Shown here in pieces: positions 44,212-53,420 of a stretch of 64,000 bases of DNA. Source of the stretch: Tsukamurella paurometabola DSM 20162 (GTDB taxonomy: Bacteria; Actinomycetota; Actinomycetes; Mycobacteriales; Mycobacteriaceae); the NCBI RefSeq assembly GCF_000092225.1, contig NC_014158.1, positions 1,178,001 through 1,242,000 of the forward strand, given 5' to 3'. A model generated the notes under the pieces. The model searched no databases. It saw nothing but the letters and a program-made list of their open reading frames with translations, and was not told the origin of the DNA. Made by a program: the position numbers and the translations under genes. Each line of letters begins with the position of its first letter. The stretch's first letter is position 1.

Positions 44212-44724
44212 ATGTCCAATCCGTTGTCCGGGCCCGGGGGTCAGAACCAGCCGGGAGGTGCCGGCGGGCGGAGGCTCCCGACCAAGCCGAACGGCTGGCC
44301 GATCGGCTCCTACACCACCTACGCCGAGGCGCAGCGCGCCGTGGACTACCTCTCCGATCAGGAGTTCCCGGTGCAGAACGTGACCATCGTGGGCGTCGAC
44401 CTGATGCAGGTCGAGCGGATCACGGGCCGTCTCACGTGGGGGCGCGTGCTGGGTGCGGGTGCGGGATCCGGTGCCTGGCTGGGCCTGTTCTTCGGTCTGC
44501 TCGTCGGCCTGGTGATGGGCCAGCTTGCGACCACCGTGATCGCCGGTGTGATCGGCGGCGTGGTCTTCGGCCTCATCTCGACCGCCGTGCCGTACGCCGC
44601 TTCGCGCGGCACTCGCGATTTCTCGTCGACGATGCAGCTCGTGGCGGGTCGCTACGACGTGCTGTGCGATCCGCACCATGCGGAGCAGGCGCGGGACATG
44701 CTCGCCCGCCTCAACATCCAGTAA
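44212..44724 (+). CDS. General-stress-protein-17M-like membrane protein (Rv1234-like)
   Basis: 170 residues. After a Gly/Pro-rich start, a ferredoxin-like stress domain begins near residue 30 (GSYTTYAEAQRAVDYLSDQ) and is completed near the C terminus (AGRYDVLCDP). Two hydrophobic segments (about 85-125, GLFFGLLVGLVMG and IAGVIGGVVFGLIS) form a hairpin through the membrane. GAAGGAGGG at 44196-44204 serves the ATG. It is divergent from the MgtE-N/CBS gene. Position matches Rv1234. Confidence 0.87.
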   Translation: MSNPLSGPGGQNQPGGAGGRRLPTKPNGWPIGSYTTYAEAQRAVDYLSDQEFPVQNVTIVGVDLMQVERITGRLTWGRVLGAGAGSGAWLGLFFGLLVGLVMGQLATTVIAGVIGGVVFGLISTAVPYAASRGTRDFSSTMQLVAGRYDVLCDPHHAEQARDMLARLNIQ

Positions 44725-44742
44725 CCGCACCAGCGGTCGATG

Positions 44743-44778
44743 ACGCCGCCCCGCCACGTAGTCGTGGCGGGGCGGCGT
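44743..44778 (+). terminator. Strong hairpin terminator
   Basis: A perfect 16-bp GC-rich stem (44743-44758 with 44763-44778) with a TAGT loop, 18 bases after the stress-protein gene. Confidence 0.85.
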
Positions 44779-44810
44779 TCGTCGTTGCGGCGCAGATCGC
44801 GGCGAAACTA

Positions 44811-44839
44811 TTTACCGGGTCCAACAGTCCTGCTAAATT
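44811..44839 (+). promoter_or_regulatory. Promoter of the AurF-like gene
   Basis: TTTACC (44811-44816), 17-base spacer, TAAATT (44834-44839), in an A+T-rich patch between the terminator and the gene. Confidence 0.55.
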
Positions 44840-44874
44840 GCGAGGAGGTGATAGGAATCACAAGGAGGACTCTC

Positions 44875-45873
44875 ATGGCTGACATCCTGGGACGCACCGG
44901 CGCCACCGCATTCGACCAGGGGTACGTCGACACCCTCGCCGACCTGTCCGACGGATCGGTGCACCGTCGATTCGATCCGTACCTCGATATCGACTGGGAA
45001 TCGCCCGAACTCCGCCTCGATCCGAACGACCCGCGCTGGGTGCTGCCGCCCACTCTCGATTCGCTCGGTGCCACCCGGTGGTACCGCGACCTGCCACTGG
45101 AGCGCCAGATCGAGATCGGGAAGTGGCGTATGGCCAACACCATCAAGGTGGGAGCGGCCTTCGAATCGATCCTGATCCGCGGAATGATGCAATACATCAT
45201 GAAGCTCCCGAACAAGTCGCCGGAGTTCCGCTACTGCCTCCACGAGATGACGGAGGAGTGCAACCACATCCAGATGTTCCAGGAGCTGGTGAACCGCATC
45301 GACGTCGACGTGCCCGGTATGCGCAAGCGATTCCGCCGCGCGTCGCCGATGATCGGCGTGCTGGGCGGCTACGCCCACGTGATCCTCTTCATGGGCATTC
45401 TCGGCGGCGAAGAGCCGATCGACCACTACCAGAAGGCGATCATGCGGCACGGCGGTGAACTGCCGCCGCTCGTGTTGCGCACCATGCAGATCCACGTCGC
45501 CGAGGAGGCCCGGCACATCACCTTCGCGCACGAATTCCTGCACGCGCATCTACAGGGGATGACGAAGCGGCAGAAGCGGATCTGCGCGCTGGCCTTCCCG
45601 CTCGCGATGCGCTGGCTGGTGGGCGAGATCTTCACTCCGCCCAAGGAATTCTTCGAGCTGTTCGACGTGCCACGCGAGGTCAGGCGTGAGGCCTTCTGGC
45701 GCGGCCCTATCGCCCGCGCTCTGTTGAACGACTACTTCGCCGAGATGCGTGCCCTCGCCGACGACCTCGGTTTGATGACGCCGACGGGTCGGCGGATCTG
45801 GAAGTTGCTCAAGATCGACGGCCATCACGCCCGCTACCGCGGCGAACCCACCCGCCCAGCGCAGGCGGCGTGA
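44875..45873 (+). CDS. AurF-like diiron oxygenase
   Basis: 332 residues, ferritin-like diiron fold of the AurF (p-aminobenzoate N-oxygenase) type. Metal-ligand motifs are visible along the helices: FESILIRGMM (Glu), CLHEMTEECNHIQMFQEL (Glu and ExxH), and VAEEARHITFAHEFLHAH (Glu, ExxRH, with extra His). AurF relatives oxidise amines or hydroxylate lipids; many actinobacterial ones have no known substrate. AAGGAGG precedes the ATG. A TetR gene follows, and the pair probably forms one regulated unit. Confidence 0.87.
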   Translation: MADILGRTGATAFDQGYVDTLADLSDGSVHRRFDPYLDIDWESPELRLDPNDPRWVLPPTLDSLGATRWYRDLPLERQIEIGKWRMANTIKVGAAFESILIRGMMQYIMKLPNKSPEFRYCLHEMTEECNHIQMFQELVNRIDVDVPGMRKRFRRASPMIGVLGGYAHVILFMGILGGEEPIDHYQKAIMRHGGELPPLVLRTMQIHVAEEARHITFAHEFLHAHLQGMTKRQKRICALAFPLAMRWLVGEIFTPPKEFFELFDVPREVRREAFWRGPIARALLNDYFAEMRALADDLGLMTPTGRRIWKLLKIDGHHARYRGEPTRPAQAA

Positions 45874-45918
45874 TCAAGGCCGATGCGCGCGCTTGTGTGG
45901 CGCGTAGCATCGGCCGGT

Positions 45919-46662
45919 ATGGCCACGCCCACCGAGGAACCCGGCTCCGGGTACGAACTGCGCTGGCGTGCGCACAATTCGCAGCGGCGCGATCTGATCC
46001 TGCGTGCAGCGGCCCAACTCGTCGAGGAATCCGAACCGGGTGCTCCGATCGCGGTGCAGCGCATCGCAGAGCGCGCCGGGCTCGTGAAATCGGTGGTGTA
46101 CCGCCAGTTCAAGAGTAAGGATGAGTTGGCGCGAGCACTGCGGGGCTATGTCGTCGATACCTTCGCCGCCGAACTCGAGGCCGACCTCGACGTCTCCACC
46201 GGCACTCTGCGGGAGATCCTTCGCCGTTCCGTCGCCTCGGCGGCCGGGTGGATGCAGGACAACCCTCGCCTGGTGGACCTGCTGCGCTCCGGGCCCAGCG
46301 ATGCCGCCCCCGATGCTCCGGACGCGATGAGCGATCTCAAACAGCGCATCGTGACGCGGGCGCACGCCACCATCGACGGGATCTCGGCGCTCACCGGCCG
46401 CGACGCCACCGGATTCGTCACCGTGCCGTTCGTCGTCTTCACGATGGTGGAGTCCACCCTCACGAGTTGGGTGCGCGGCGAGGATCGGGTTCGTGATCTC
46501 ACCCGCGCCGAGGTAGTCGAATCACTCACGGACATCACCTGGTTCGTGCTCGACGGTGCCGCCCGCGGGATCGGGATCGAGGTCGATCCGGACGCCGAGT
46601 TCAGTGAGGTTCTGCAGCGACTGGCACAGCCGCCCGCCGTCGCCCCGCACACCGCAGGGTGA
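45919..46662 (+). CDS. TetR-family regulator beside the AurF-like gene
   Basis: 247 residues. The HTH domain occupies about 22-72 (RRDLILRAAAQLVEESEP, VQRIAERAGLVKSVVYRQF, KSKDELARALRGY). The C-terminal domain is long and hydrophobic with a ligand-pocket pattern. TAGCAT lies 8 nt before the ATG. It follows the AurF-like gene by 45 bases on the same strand and may control it. Confidence 0.9.
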   Translation: MATPTEEPGSGYELRWRAHNSQRRDLILRAAAQLVEESEPGAPIAVQRIAERAGLVKSVVYRQFKSKDELARALRGYVVDTFAAELEADLDVSTGTLREILRRSVASAAGWMQDNPRLVDLLRSGPSDAAPDAPDAMSDLKQRIVTRAHATIDGISALTGRDATGFVTVPFVVFTMVESTLTSWVRGEDRVRDLTRAEVVESLTDITWFVLDGAARGIGIEVDPDAEFSEVLQRLAQPPAVAPHTAG

Positions 46663-46808
46663 CGGCACCGTCGGGCGATTCCCGGGCTCTGCGCAATCCG
46701 GACGCCCGATCTGGCACGATAATGCCGAATGTGGTTCACCTCACCGCTCGCGTCCGCTAACTTTCGTCTGCGACGCCTCCGGTCGGGGGCGGCATAAGGA
46801 GGCGGAGC

Positions 46809-48260
46809 GTGAGCACCGGACCGAGATCAGGGTTCGCCCCTGGGCGTACCGCGAAGCTGGCTGCGGCCGGAATCGCCGCCACCATGGGGGTGACGATCCT
46901 GGCGGGCTGCGGGGCCAAGGAGGACGGCGTCACCCTCAACGTGTACGCGCCCGCCGACGGCGCCACCCTCGTCAAAGAGGTGGCCGGAGACTGTTCGACC
47001 AGCGGGTACACCGTGGTCGGCCACGCCCTTCCCAAGAGCGCCGACGATCAGCGCCTGCAACTGGCCCGTCGGGTGACCGGTAACGACCGCACCATGGACC
47101 TGATGGGGCTGGACGTGAACTGGACCGCGGAGTTCGCGGAGGCGGGCTGGATTCTCCCGCTGCCCGAGAATCTGACCCGGACGGCGGAGAAGACCGTGCT
47201 CGCGGGCCCGCTCAAGACCGCCATGTGGCAGGACAAGCAGTACGCGGCGCCGGCCTGGACCAACACCCAACTGCTCTGGTACCGCAAGGACGCGCTGGAA
47301 AAGGTGCTCGGCCGCAAGATCGGCCCCGGTGTCCCCAAGCTCACCTGGGACCAGGTGGTGCAATACGCGGAGAAATCCGGTCAACTCGGTGGCCCGACAC
47401 AGATCGAGGCCCAGGCCGCGCAGTACGAGGGCGTGGTGGTGTGGTTCAACTCGCTGCTCGAAAGCGCCGGTGGCCGGATGGTGGCCGACGACGGAAAGAC
47501 GGTGACGCTCACCGACACCCCGGAGCACCGCGCCGCCACGGTCAAGGCGCTCTCGATCATGAAGGCCGTGGCCACTGCGCCCGGCCGCGATCCATCGTTC
47601 ACCCAGCTCAAAGAGGGCGAGTCGCGCCTGGCGATGGAGTCGGGCAAGGCGATCTTCCAAGTCAACTGGCCCTTCGTTTTCGCGGGCGTCAAGCAGAACG
47701 CCGCGGCGGGCTCGGTGCCGTTCCTGCCCGAGCTCACCAAGTACGACGCGTTGCTCAATCCTCCCAAGGACGAGAAGAATCCGCCCGAGCCGACGGTCGC
47801 GCAGCTGGGCGAGATCAACAACCTGACCCGGCAGAAATTCGACTTCGCCCCCTTCCCATCGGTGATCCCCGGTAAGCCCGCGAAGACCACCGTGGGCGGC
47901 ATCAATTTCGCCGTCTCGAAGACCACCCGGTACGAGAAGCAGGCCTTCGAGGCGCTCGCCTGCCTCACGAACGAGGCCGCCGAGCGGAAGTACGCCGTCA
48001 AGGGCGGTACCCCACCGGTCCTGCCGAAGCTCTATGACGATCCCGAGTTCCGCAAGGCCTACCCGATGGCCACCCTGATCCGGGACCAATTGCAGGACAA
48101 CACCGCCGCGGTGCGGCCGATCACACCCCAGTATCAGGCGATGTCCACGCTGCTCCAGGCCACGCTCGCCCCGGTGGGGGCGTGGGATCCCGAACAGCTC
48201 GCGGACCGGCTCGCTGATGCGGCTGAGAAGGCCATGAATGGAAAGGGCCTGGTGCCATGA
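46809..48260 (+). CDS. lpqY: Trehalose-binding lipoprotein LpqY
   Basis: The substrate-binding lipoprotein of the LpqY-SugABC trehalose importer, which recovers trehalose released during mycolate transfer. 483 residues. A basic start, hydrophobic core and lipobox ILAGC give lipidation at C34. The mature part is a family 1 solute-binding fold with WYRKDALEKVLG and the LTWDQVVQYAEKSGQLGGPT ligand region. AAGGAGG at 46797-46803 lies before the GTG, and a 146-base promoter region upstream contains an A+T patch (GATAAT near 46718). It overlaps sugA by 4 nt. Confidence 0.95.
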   Translation: MSTGPRSGFAPGRTAKLAAAGIAATMGVTILAGCGAKEDGVTLNVYAPADGATLVKEVAGDCSTSGYTVVGHALPKSADDQRLQLARRVTGNDRTMDLMGLDVNWTAEFAEAGWILPLPENLTRTAEKTVLAGPLKTAMWQDKQYAAPAWTNTQLLWYRKDALEKVLGRKIGPGVPKLTWDQVVQYAEKSGQLGGPTQIEAQAAQYEGVVVWFNSLLESAGGRMVADDGKTVTLTDTPEHRAATVKALSIMKAVATAPGRDPSFTQLKEGESRLAMESGKAIFQVNWPFVFAGVKQNAAAGSVPFLPELTKYDALLNPPKDEKNPPEPTVAQLGEINNLTRQKFDFAPFPSVIPGKPAKTTVGGINFAVSKTTRYEKQAFEALACLTNEAAERKYAVKGGTPPVLPKLYDDPEFRKAYPMATLIRDQLQDNTAAVRPITPQYQAMSTLLQATLAPVGAWDPEQLADRLADAAEKAMNGKGLVP

Positions 48261-49189
48261 CATCCGGAGCGACCGCCACCGTCGAACGGATAGAGCCCGC
48301 ACCCGCGAGTGAGGGTCAGCGGGCGGAGAAGCGTCTGGGCCTGATGCTGATCGCGCCCGCCGCGATCGTGATGCTCGCGGTCACGGCGTACCCGATCATC
48401 TACGCGTTCTGGCTGAGCCTGCAGAAGTCGTCGCTGGCCGCGCCCGGGCAGGACGAGTTCGTGGGCCTGGGCAACTACGCCACCGTGCTGCAGGACGGCT
48501 ACTGGTGGCAGGCGTTGGGCATGACCACGTTGATCACCGTGGTGTCGGTGGTGATCGAGTTCGTGCTGGGCATGGCCATCGCATTGGTGATGCACCGGAC
48601 CATCGTCGGCAAGGGGGTGGTGCGTACCGTCGTGTTGATCCCCTACGGCATCGTCACGGTGGTCGCGGCGTTCTCCTGGTTCTATGCCTGGACTCCCGAT
48701 ACCGGCTATCTGGCGAACCTGCTGCCCGATGGCACCGCACCGCTCACCGAGCAGCGGCCGTCGGTGGCCGTGATCATCCTGGCCGAGGTGTGGAAGACCA
48801 CGCCGTTCATGGCGCTGTTGCTGCTGTCGGGTCTGGCCCTGGTGCCCGACGACCTGCTCAAGGCCGCCGCGCTCGACGGCGCCGGACCGTGGACCAGGCT
48901 CACCAAGATCATCATCCCGCTGATGAAGCCGGCGATCCTGGTGGCGCTGCTGTTCCGCACGCTGGACGCGTTCCGGATCTTCGACAACATCTACATCCTC
49001 ACCAACGGCAGCAACGGGACGGGGTCGGTCTCGATCCTGGGCTACGACAACCTGTTCAAGGCGTTCAACCTGGGCGTGGGGTCGGCGATCTCGGTACTGA
49101 TCTTCATCTGCGTCGCGATCATCGCATTCATCTTCGTCAAGGCCTTCGGTACCGCAGTGCCGGGCGCCGACTCCGACGATCGACGGTAG
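48257..49189 (+). CDS. sugA: Trehalose ABC transporter permease SugA
   Basis: 310 residues, six membrane helices, MalF-type inner membrane permease. The ATP-subunit contact loop (EAA motif) is in [20 protein letters not shown]. The first helix ([20 protein letters not shown]) follows a 35-residue cytosolic start. The ATG overlaps the lpqY stop. With SugB it forms the channel. Confidence 0.95.
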   Translation: MTSGATATVERIEPAPASEGQRAEKRLGLMLIAPAAIVMLAVTAYPIIYAFWLSLQKSSLAAPGQDEFVGLGNYATVLQDGYWWQALGMTTLITVVSVVIEFVLGMAIALVMHRTIVGKGVVRTVVLIPYGIVTVVAAFSWFYAWTPDTGYLANLLPDGTAPLTEQRPSVAVIILAEVWKTTPFMALLLLSGLALVPDDLLKAAALDGAGPWTRLTKIIIPLMKPAILVALLFRTLDAFRIFDNIYILTNGSNGTGSVSILGYDNLFKAFNLGVGSAISVLIFICVAIIAFIFVKAFGTAVPGADSDDRR

Positions 49190-49199
49190 GGGAAAGTAC

Positions 49200-50033
49200 A
49201 TGGCTGCCAATACCGCCGGCCGCAAGCTGGCCTGGAGCGCGATCGATCTGCTGGTGATCGCGTATGCGCTGATCCCGGTGTTGTGGATCATCTCGCTGTC
49301 GTTCAAGCCGATCGCCACGGTCGGCGACGGGTCGTTCATTCCGAAGAATCCGACCCTCGACAACTACACCGCGATCTTCTCCGGCAACGGATTCGTCCGG
49401 CCGTTGATCAACTCGATCGGCATCGCCCTGATCTCCACCGTGATCGCGGTGATCATCGGCATGTTCGCCGCCTACGCGGTGGCCCGGTTGCAGTTCCCCG
49501 GCAAGAAGTTGTTCGTGGGCGCGGCGCTGCTCATCGCGATGTTCCCGCAGGTCTCGCTGATCACGCCGCTGTTCAACATCGAGCGGAAGGTGGGGCTGTT
49601 CAACACCTGGCCGGGCCTGATCCTGCCGTACATCACGTTCGCCCTGCCGCTCACGGTGTACACCCTCTCGGCGTTCTTCCGAGAGATCCCCTGGGAACTG
49701 GAGAAGGCCGCCAAAATGGACGGCGCCACTCCGGCGCAGGCGTTCCGCCGCGTGATCGCACCGCTGGCCGCGCCCGGTGTGGTGACCGCCGCGATCCTGG
49801 TGTTCATCTTCTGCTGGAACGACCTGCTGTTCGCGCTGTCGCTGACCGCGACGGACGCGTCGATCACCGCTCCGGTGGCGATCGTGAACTTCACCGGCAG
49901 TAGCGAGTTCGAGACCCCCACCGGTTCCATCTCGGCGGCCGCCGTGATCGTGACCATCCCCATCATCATCTTCGTGCTGATCTTCCAGCGACGGATCGTT
50001 GCCGGGTTGACCTCCGGCGCGGTCAAGGGCTGA
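49200..50033 (+). CDS. sugB: Trehalose ABC transporter permease SugB
   Basis: 277 residues, MalG-type permease with six helices. The EAA loop reads [22 protein letters not shown], and the C terminus ends after the last helix at GAVKG. GGGGAAA lies before the ATG, 10 bases after sugA. It pairs with SugA; both contact SugC. Confidence 0.95.
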   Translation: MAANTAGRKLAWSAIDLLVIAYALIPVLWIISLSFKPIATVGDGSFIPKNPTLDNYTAIFSGNGFVRPLINSIGIALISTVIAVIIGMFAAYAVARLQFPGKKLFVGAALLIAMFPQVSLITPLFNIERKVGLFNTWPGLILPYITFALPLTVYTLSAFFREIPWELEKAAKMDGATPAQAFRRVIAPLAAPGVVTAAILVFIFCWNDLLFALSLTATDASITAPVAIVNFTGSSEFETPTGSISAAAVIVTIPIIIFVLIFQRRIVAGLTSGAVKG

Positions 50034-50061
50034 CGTCGGAAAGTACTCAAGGAGCAAAACT

Positions 50062-51243
50062 ATGGCTGACATCGTCCTGGACCACGTCAACAAGACCTAC
50101 CCCGACGGCAGCACCGCCGTCAGCGACATCAACCTGGAGATCGCCGACGGCGAGTTCGTGATCCTGGTCGGGCCTTCGGGTTGCGGAAAGTCGACCACGC
50201 TGAACATGATCGCGGGCCTGGAGGACATCTCGGGCGGCGAGCTGCGCATCGGTGGCGCGCGGATGAACGAGAAGGCGCCCAAGGACCGCGACATCGCCAT
50301 GGTCTTCCAGTCCTACGCGCTGTACCCGCATATGACGGTGCGCGAGAACATCGCCTTTCCCCTGAAACTGGCGAAACTCGGCAAGGATGAGATCAACGCC
50401 AAGGTCGAGGACGCCGCGCGCACCCTCGACCTGACTCAGCACCTCGACCGCCGTCCCAGCCAACTCTCCGGTGGCCAGCGGCAGCGAGTCGCGATGGGCC
50501 GCGCAATCGTCCGCAGCCCCAAGGCCTTCCTGATGGACGAGCCGCTGTCGAACCTGGACGCGAAGCTGCGTGTGCAGATGCGCACCGAGGTCTCCCGGCT
50601 GCAGAAGCGCCTCGGCACCACCATGGTCTACGTGACCCACGACCAGACCGAGGCCATGACCCTCGGCGACCGTGTGGTGGTTCTCAAGAGCGGCGACGTC
50701 CAGCAGATCGGCGCCCCGCAGGAGCTCTACGACCGCCCGTCGAACCTGTTCGTCGCAGGCTTCATCGGTTCGCCGGCGATGAACTTCGTGCCCGGACGGC
50801 TCACCTCCGTGGGGATCAACACCGCGCTCGGGGAGATCCTGCTACTCGACGCGCCCACACTCGCGGACAAGGCCGCTGCCGCGGGCAATAAGACCGGTGA
50901 CGTGATCGTCGGTATCCGCCCCGAGCACTTCGAGGACGCTCGCCTGCTCGATCCCAACCAGCGGGTCGGCGGACTCACGTTCACCGCCAAGGTCGACGTC
51001 CTCGAATCGATGGGCTCGGATAAGTTCGTGCACTTCGGTGTCCCAGCCGAGACGGGGCGGGTGGACGCGCTCGCCGATCTGAGCCCGGGCGAGCAGGCCG
51101 CCCCGCTCGACGGTGTCGACGAGGTGGTCGCTCGTCTCTCCGCCGATTCCACTGCCGCCCGGGGTGCGGAGGTCGAGCTCTACTACGACCCCGCGAAGAT
51201 CTCCGTGTTCGACCGTGCCACCGGCACCAATCTGGCTCTGTAA
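50062..51243 (+). CDS. sugC: Trehalose ABC transporter ATPase SugC
   Basis: 393 residues, CUT1-type ATP-binding subunit. Walker [10 protein letters not shown] at 37-45, Q-loop [10 protein letters not shown] near 81-90, signature LSGGQ at 135-139, Walker B AFLMDE at 155-160. The C-terminal 150 residues form the OB-type regulatory domain that binds maltose-type inducers in relatives. AAGGAG precedes the ATG. It closes lpqY-sugA-sugB-sugC. Confidence 0.96.
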   Translation: MADIVLDHVNKTYPDGSTAVSDINLEIADGEFVILVGPSGCGKSTTLNMIAGLEDISGGELRIGGARMNEKAPKDRDIAMVFQSYALYPHMTVRENIAFPLKLAKLGKDEINAKVEDAARTLDLTQHLDRRPSQLSGGQRQRVAMGRAIVRSPKAFLMDEPLSNLDAKLRVQMRTEVSRLQKRLGTTMVYVTHDQTEAMTLGDRVVVLKSGDVQQIGAPQELYDRPSNLFVAGFIGSPAMNFVPGRLTSVGINTALGEILLLDAPTLADKAAAAGNKTGDVIVGIRPEHFEDARLLDPNQRVGGLTFTAKVDVLESMGSDKFVHFGVPAETGRVDALADLSPGEQAAPLDGVDEVVARLSADSTAARGAEVELYYDPAKISVFDRATGTNLAL

Positions 51244-51250
51244 CACCGCA

Positions 51251-51931
51251 GTGCGCGTTCTGGCAGTCAGCGACGAGGAGGTACCCGGGCTCACCCTGGC
51301 CTCGACGACGTTGCGACCCGATCTGATTCTCGGCGCCGGTGACCTTCCGGGGGCGTACCTGGAATCGCTCATGGACCGCTACGGCGTGCCCTGCGTCTTC
51401 GTGCCCGGCAATCACGATCCTGATCACGGCGGATTCCGCCGCACCCGCGGTGGCTACCTCCGCGGTGGGCTGCCCGCGGAACCACCGGGTCCGCGCGGCG
51501 GGGTCAACGCCGACGGGCGAGTGGTGACCGTGGCCGGTCTCACCGTGGCGGGCCTCGGCGGTTCGATCCGGTACCACGACGGCGCGAACCAGTGGACGCA
51601 GGGACAATTGGCGCGTCGCGCGTGGCGCCTGCGCCAGGCCGCGCGACTGGGCCGTCGTACGGTGGACGTGGTGCTCACTCATTCTCCTGCAGCCGGGGTC
51701 GGCGACGGCGACGACTCCCCGCACCGCGGTTTCACGGCACTGGGTACGCTCGTGTCCCGACTGCGACCGCAGGTGTTCGTGCACGGGCATGTCCACCCGC
51801 ACGGCAGGCCCGGCCCCGACCTCACCATCGGTGCCGTGCCGGTCCTGAACACGGTGGGCTACACCTATTTCGACATCACCCCCGGCGATCCCGGGGCCTA
51901 CACCATCCGGGAGCGACGACGTGGCGCGTGA
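51251..51931 (+). CDS. Metallophosphoesterase with altered first metal motif
   Basis: 226 residues, calcineurin-like fold. Motifs in order: VSDEEV at residues 6-11 (other family members have D-x-H, here the His is Glu), GAGDLPG, PGNHDPD, THSPA, and HGHVHPHG. All later metal and phosphate residues are intact. The GTG is 7 bases after sugC, and the next gene starts inside its end. Substrate unknown. A sub-family with SDE instead of DxH is familiar in actinobacteria, so the change may be genuine rather than inactivating. Confidence 0.85.
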   Translation: MRVLAVSDEEVPGLTLASTTLRPDLILGAGDLPGAYLESLMDRYGVPCVFVPGNHDPDHGGFRRTRGGYLRGGLPAEPPGPRGGVNADGRVVTVAGLTVAGLGGSIRYHDGANQWTQGQLARRAWRLRQAARLGRRTVDVVLTHSPAAGVGDGDDSPHRGFTALGTLVSRLRPQVFVHGHVHPHGRPGPDLTIGAVPVLNTVGYTYFDITPGDPGAYTIRERRRGA

Positions 51932-52793
51932 TACCGGCTTCCCCGATGCGGACGCCCGATCCGACTTCGAACGCTCCCGGCGCCGCGCCGAAATAGCCCG
52001 GCTCGCGTCGTGGATCCGACGCCGCCCCGGCGACGTCAACGATGTGCTGCCCTACGACGAGGTGGTCGGCGCGCTCGGTATGGTCACCGAACGCAATCTC
52101 GGCCTGCAGGTGGTCCCCACCGCACAGATCGTCGGCAGCGTCGACCGCACACGAGATTTCGACCGCTACTTCCGTCCCCGCACACCCGCGCTGCGGGCCC
52201 GCTGGCAGCGGCTCGCCGCCGCCCAACGTCGCGGCGAAGCGATGCCGCCGATCGAGGTGAAGAAGGTCGGCGACATGTACTTCGTGGTGGACGGCCATCA
52301 CCGCGTGTCGATCGCCTTCGCCCGCGGCTTCGCCACGATCGACGCCTACGTCACCGAGGTGATGACCCGGGTAGGCGCGGACGGGATCTCGGTTCGCTCG
52401 GACCTCCTGCTCAAGGATCATCGCCGGCTGTTCCTCGAACGCGTGCCGTTGACGGGTGAGGCGCGCGACCGCGTGCGCATGACCAACGCGTGGGACTACT
52501 CGGTGCTCGCGGAATCGGTGGAGGCGTGGGGATTCCGGCTGGTCCAGGAGACGGGGCAGTACCTCTCCCGGGAGGACGTCGCGAACCGCTGGTACCGCGA
52601 CGAATTCAGTCCGGTCGTGGCGATGGCCCGCGACGCCGGCATCATGGCGCAGTCCACCGATGCCGAGGTCTACGTCTTCGTCTCGTGCGAGCGGTACCGG
52701 CTCGTGCGCAGCCACGAGTGGAGCCCCGAGATCATCGACGAGGTAGGGGAGCGGACCACCCGCAAGCCCTGGCAACCGGGCCAATTCTTCTGA
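51921..52793 (+). CDS. ParB/Srx-like nuclease-domain protein
   Basis: 290 residues. A ParB/sulfiredoxin-type core is clear in the middle: PPIEVKKVGDMYFVVDGHHRVSI, with the conserved G-H/D-R pattern, then AFARGFATIDAYVTEV. The C-terminal half (about 150-290) is aromatic and has no DNA-binding HTH, so it is not a chromosome-partition ParB. The GTG overlaps the metallophosphoesterase by 11 bases. The two genes look co-translated; some ParB-fold proteins are CTP-, ATP- or nucleic-acid-processing enzymes. Confidence 0.8.
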   Translation: MARDTGFPDADARSDFERSRRRAEIARLASWIRRRPGDVNDVLPYDEVVGALGMVTERNLGLQVVPTAQIVGSVDRTRDFDRYFRPRTPALRARWQRLAAAQRRGEAMPPIEVKKVGDMYFVVDGHHRVSIAFARGFATIDAYVTEVMTRVGADGISVRSDLLLKDHRRLFLERVPLTGEARDRVRMTNAWDYSVLAESVEAWGFRLVQETGQYLSREDVANRWYRDEFSPVVAMARDAGIMAQSTDAEVYVFVSCERYRLVRSHEWSPEIIDEVGERTTRKPWQPGQFF

Positions 52794-52807
52794 CCCCGGC
52801 GGGCTCG

Positions 52808-52813
52808 TAGGAT
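52808..52813 (+). promoter_or_regulatory. -10 box of the leaderless SUFU-domain gene
   Basis: TAGGAT, 7 nt before the GTG at 52821. Confidence 0.55.
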
Positions 52814-52820
52814 CGGAGCC

Positions 52821-53420
52821 GTGACTTCCGTGGTGGACGACGTCCGGGCACACCTTTCGGCGTACTACGACGGGCGCGACTTCGCGCCGCCCGTCGCCGC
52901 ATCGGTGACTTTCCTCGGCCTGGAGCCGATGACGGTGCTGCGCTGGATCGGATCCGGGGCGCGCACCGTCGCCTTCGCGAGCCTCGGCTGCTCGCGGCAC
53001 CCGATGACCGACCCCAACGCGATCGTGGCGGTCGAGGACGGACCACGTGCCGAAGTGATCCTCGAACTGCGCCCCGCCGCCGACGGACCCGGCGCCGCGC
53101 TCGACGGAGTGCATCGATCCGTCGCGATCCTGGCCGCCTCGCCCGCCGTGGAGGGCCTCGTGCTGGCTCCGGATGCATTGGTCGACCTCGGCACCCCGCT
53201 CTGGGCGGGGGCGCCGTTCACGGCCGTGTTGCTGGGCGAGTCGGCCGTGCCGGATCTGGAGCGCGACGGCGAGCCCGTCCGATTCCTGCGCGCCGACCCG
53301 ATCACCGCCAACGAGGCGGCGTGGGTGCGGCTCAAGGGCGCCGCGGCACTGCGCGAGGCCTGGGCCGAGGCGGGTATCGACCCGGCCGATCCTGGGCGGC
53401 CCGCGGCGCGCGAGGTCTAG
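52821..53420 (+). CDS. Suppressor-of-fused (SUFU) domain protein
   Basis: 199 residues. By eye it matches the bacterial SUFU domain: a start near VVDDVRAHLSAYY, TVAFASLGCSRHPM in the middle, and the closing block FTAVLLGESAVPDL then FLRADPITANEAAWVRLKG. Bacterial members often act as immunity proteins or scaffolds, but no toxin gene is adjacent here. Its last four bases overlap the convergent membrane protein stop. Confidence 0.8.
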   Translation: MTSVVDDVRAHLSAYYDGRDFAPPVAASVTFLGLEPMTVLRWIGSGARTVAFASLGCSRHPMTDPNAIVAVEDGPRAEVILELRPAADGPGAALDGVHRSVAILAASPAVEGLVLAPDALVDLGTPLWAGAPFTAVLLGESAVPDLERDGEPVRFLRADPITANEAAWVRLKGAAALREAWAEAGIDPADPGRPAAREV

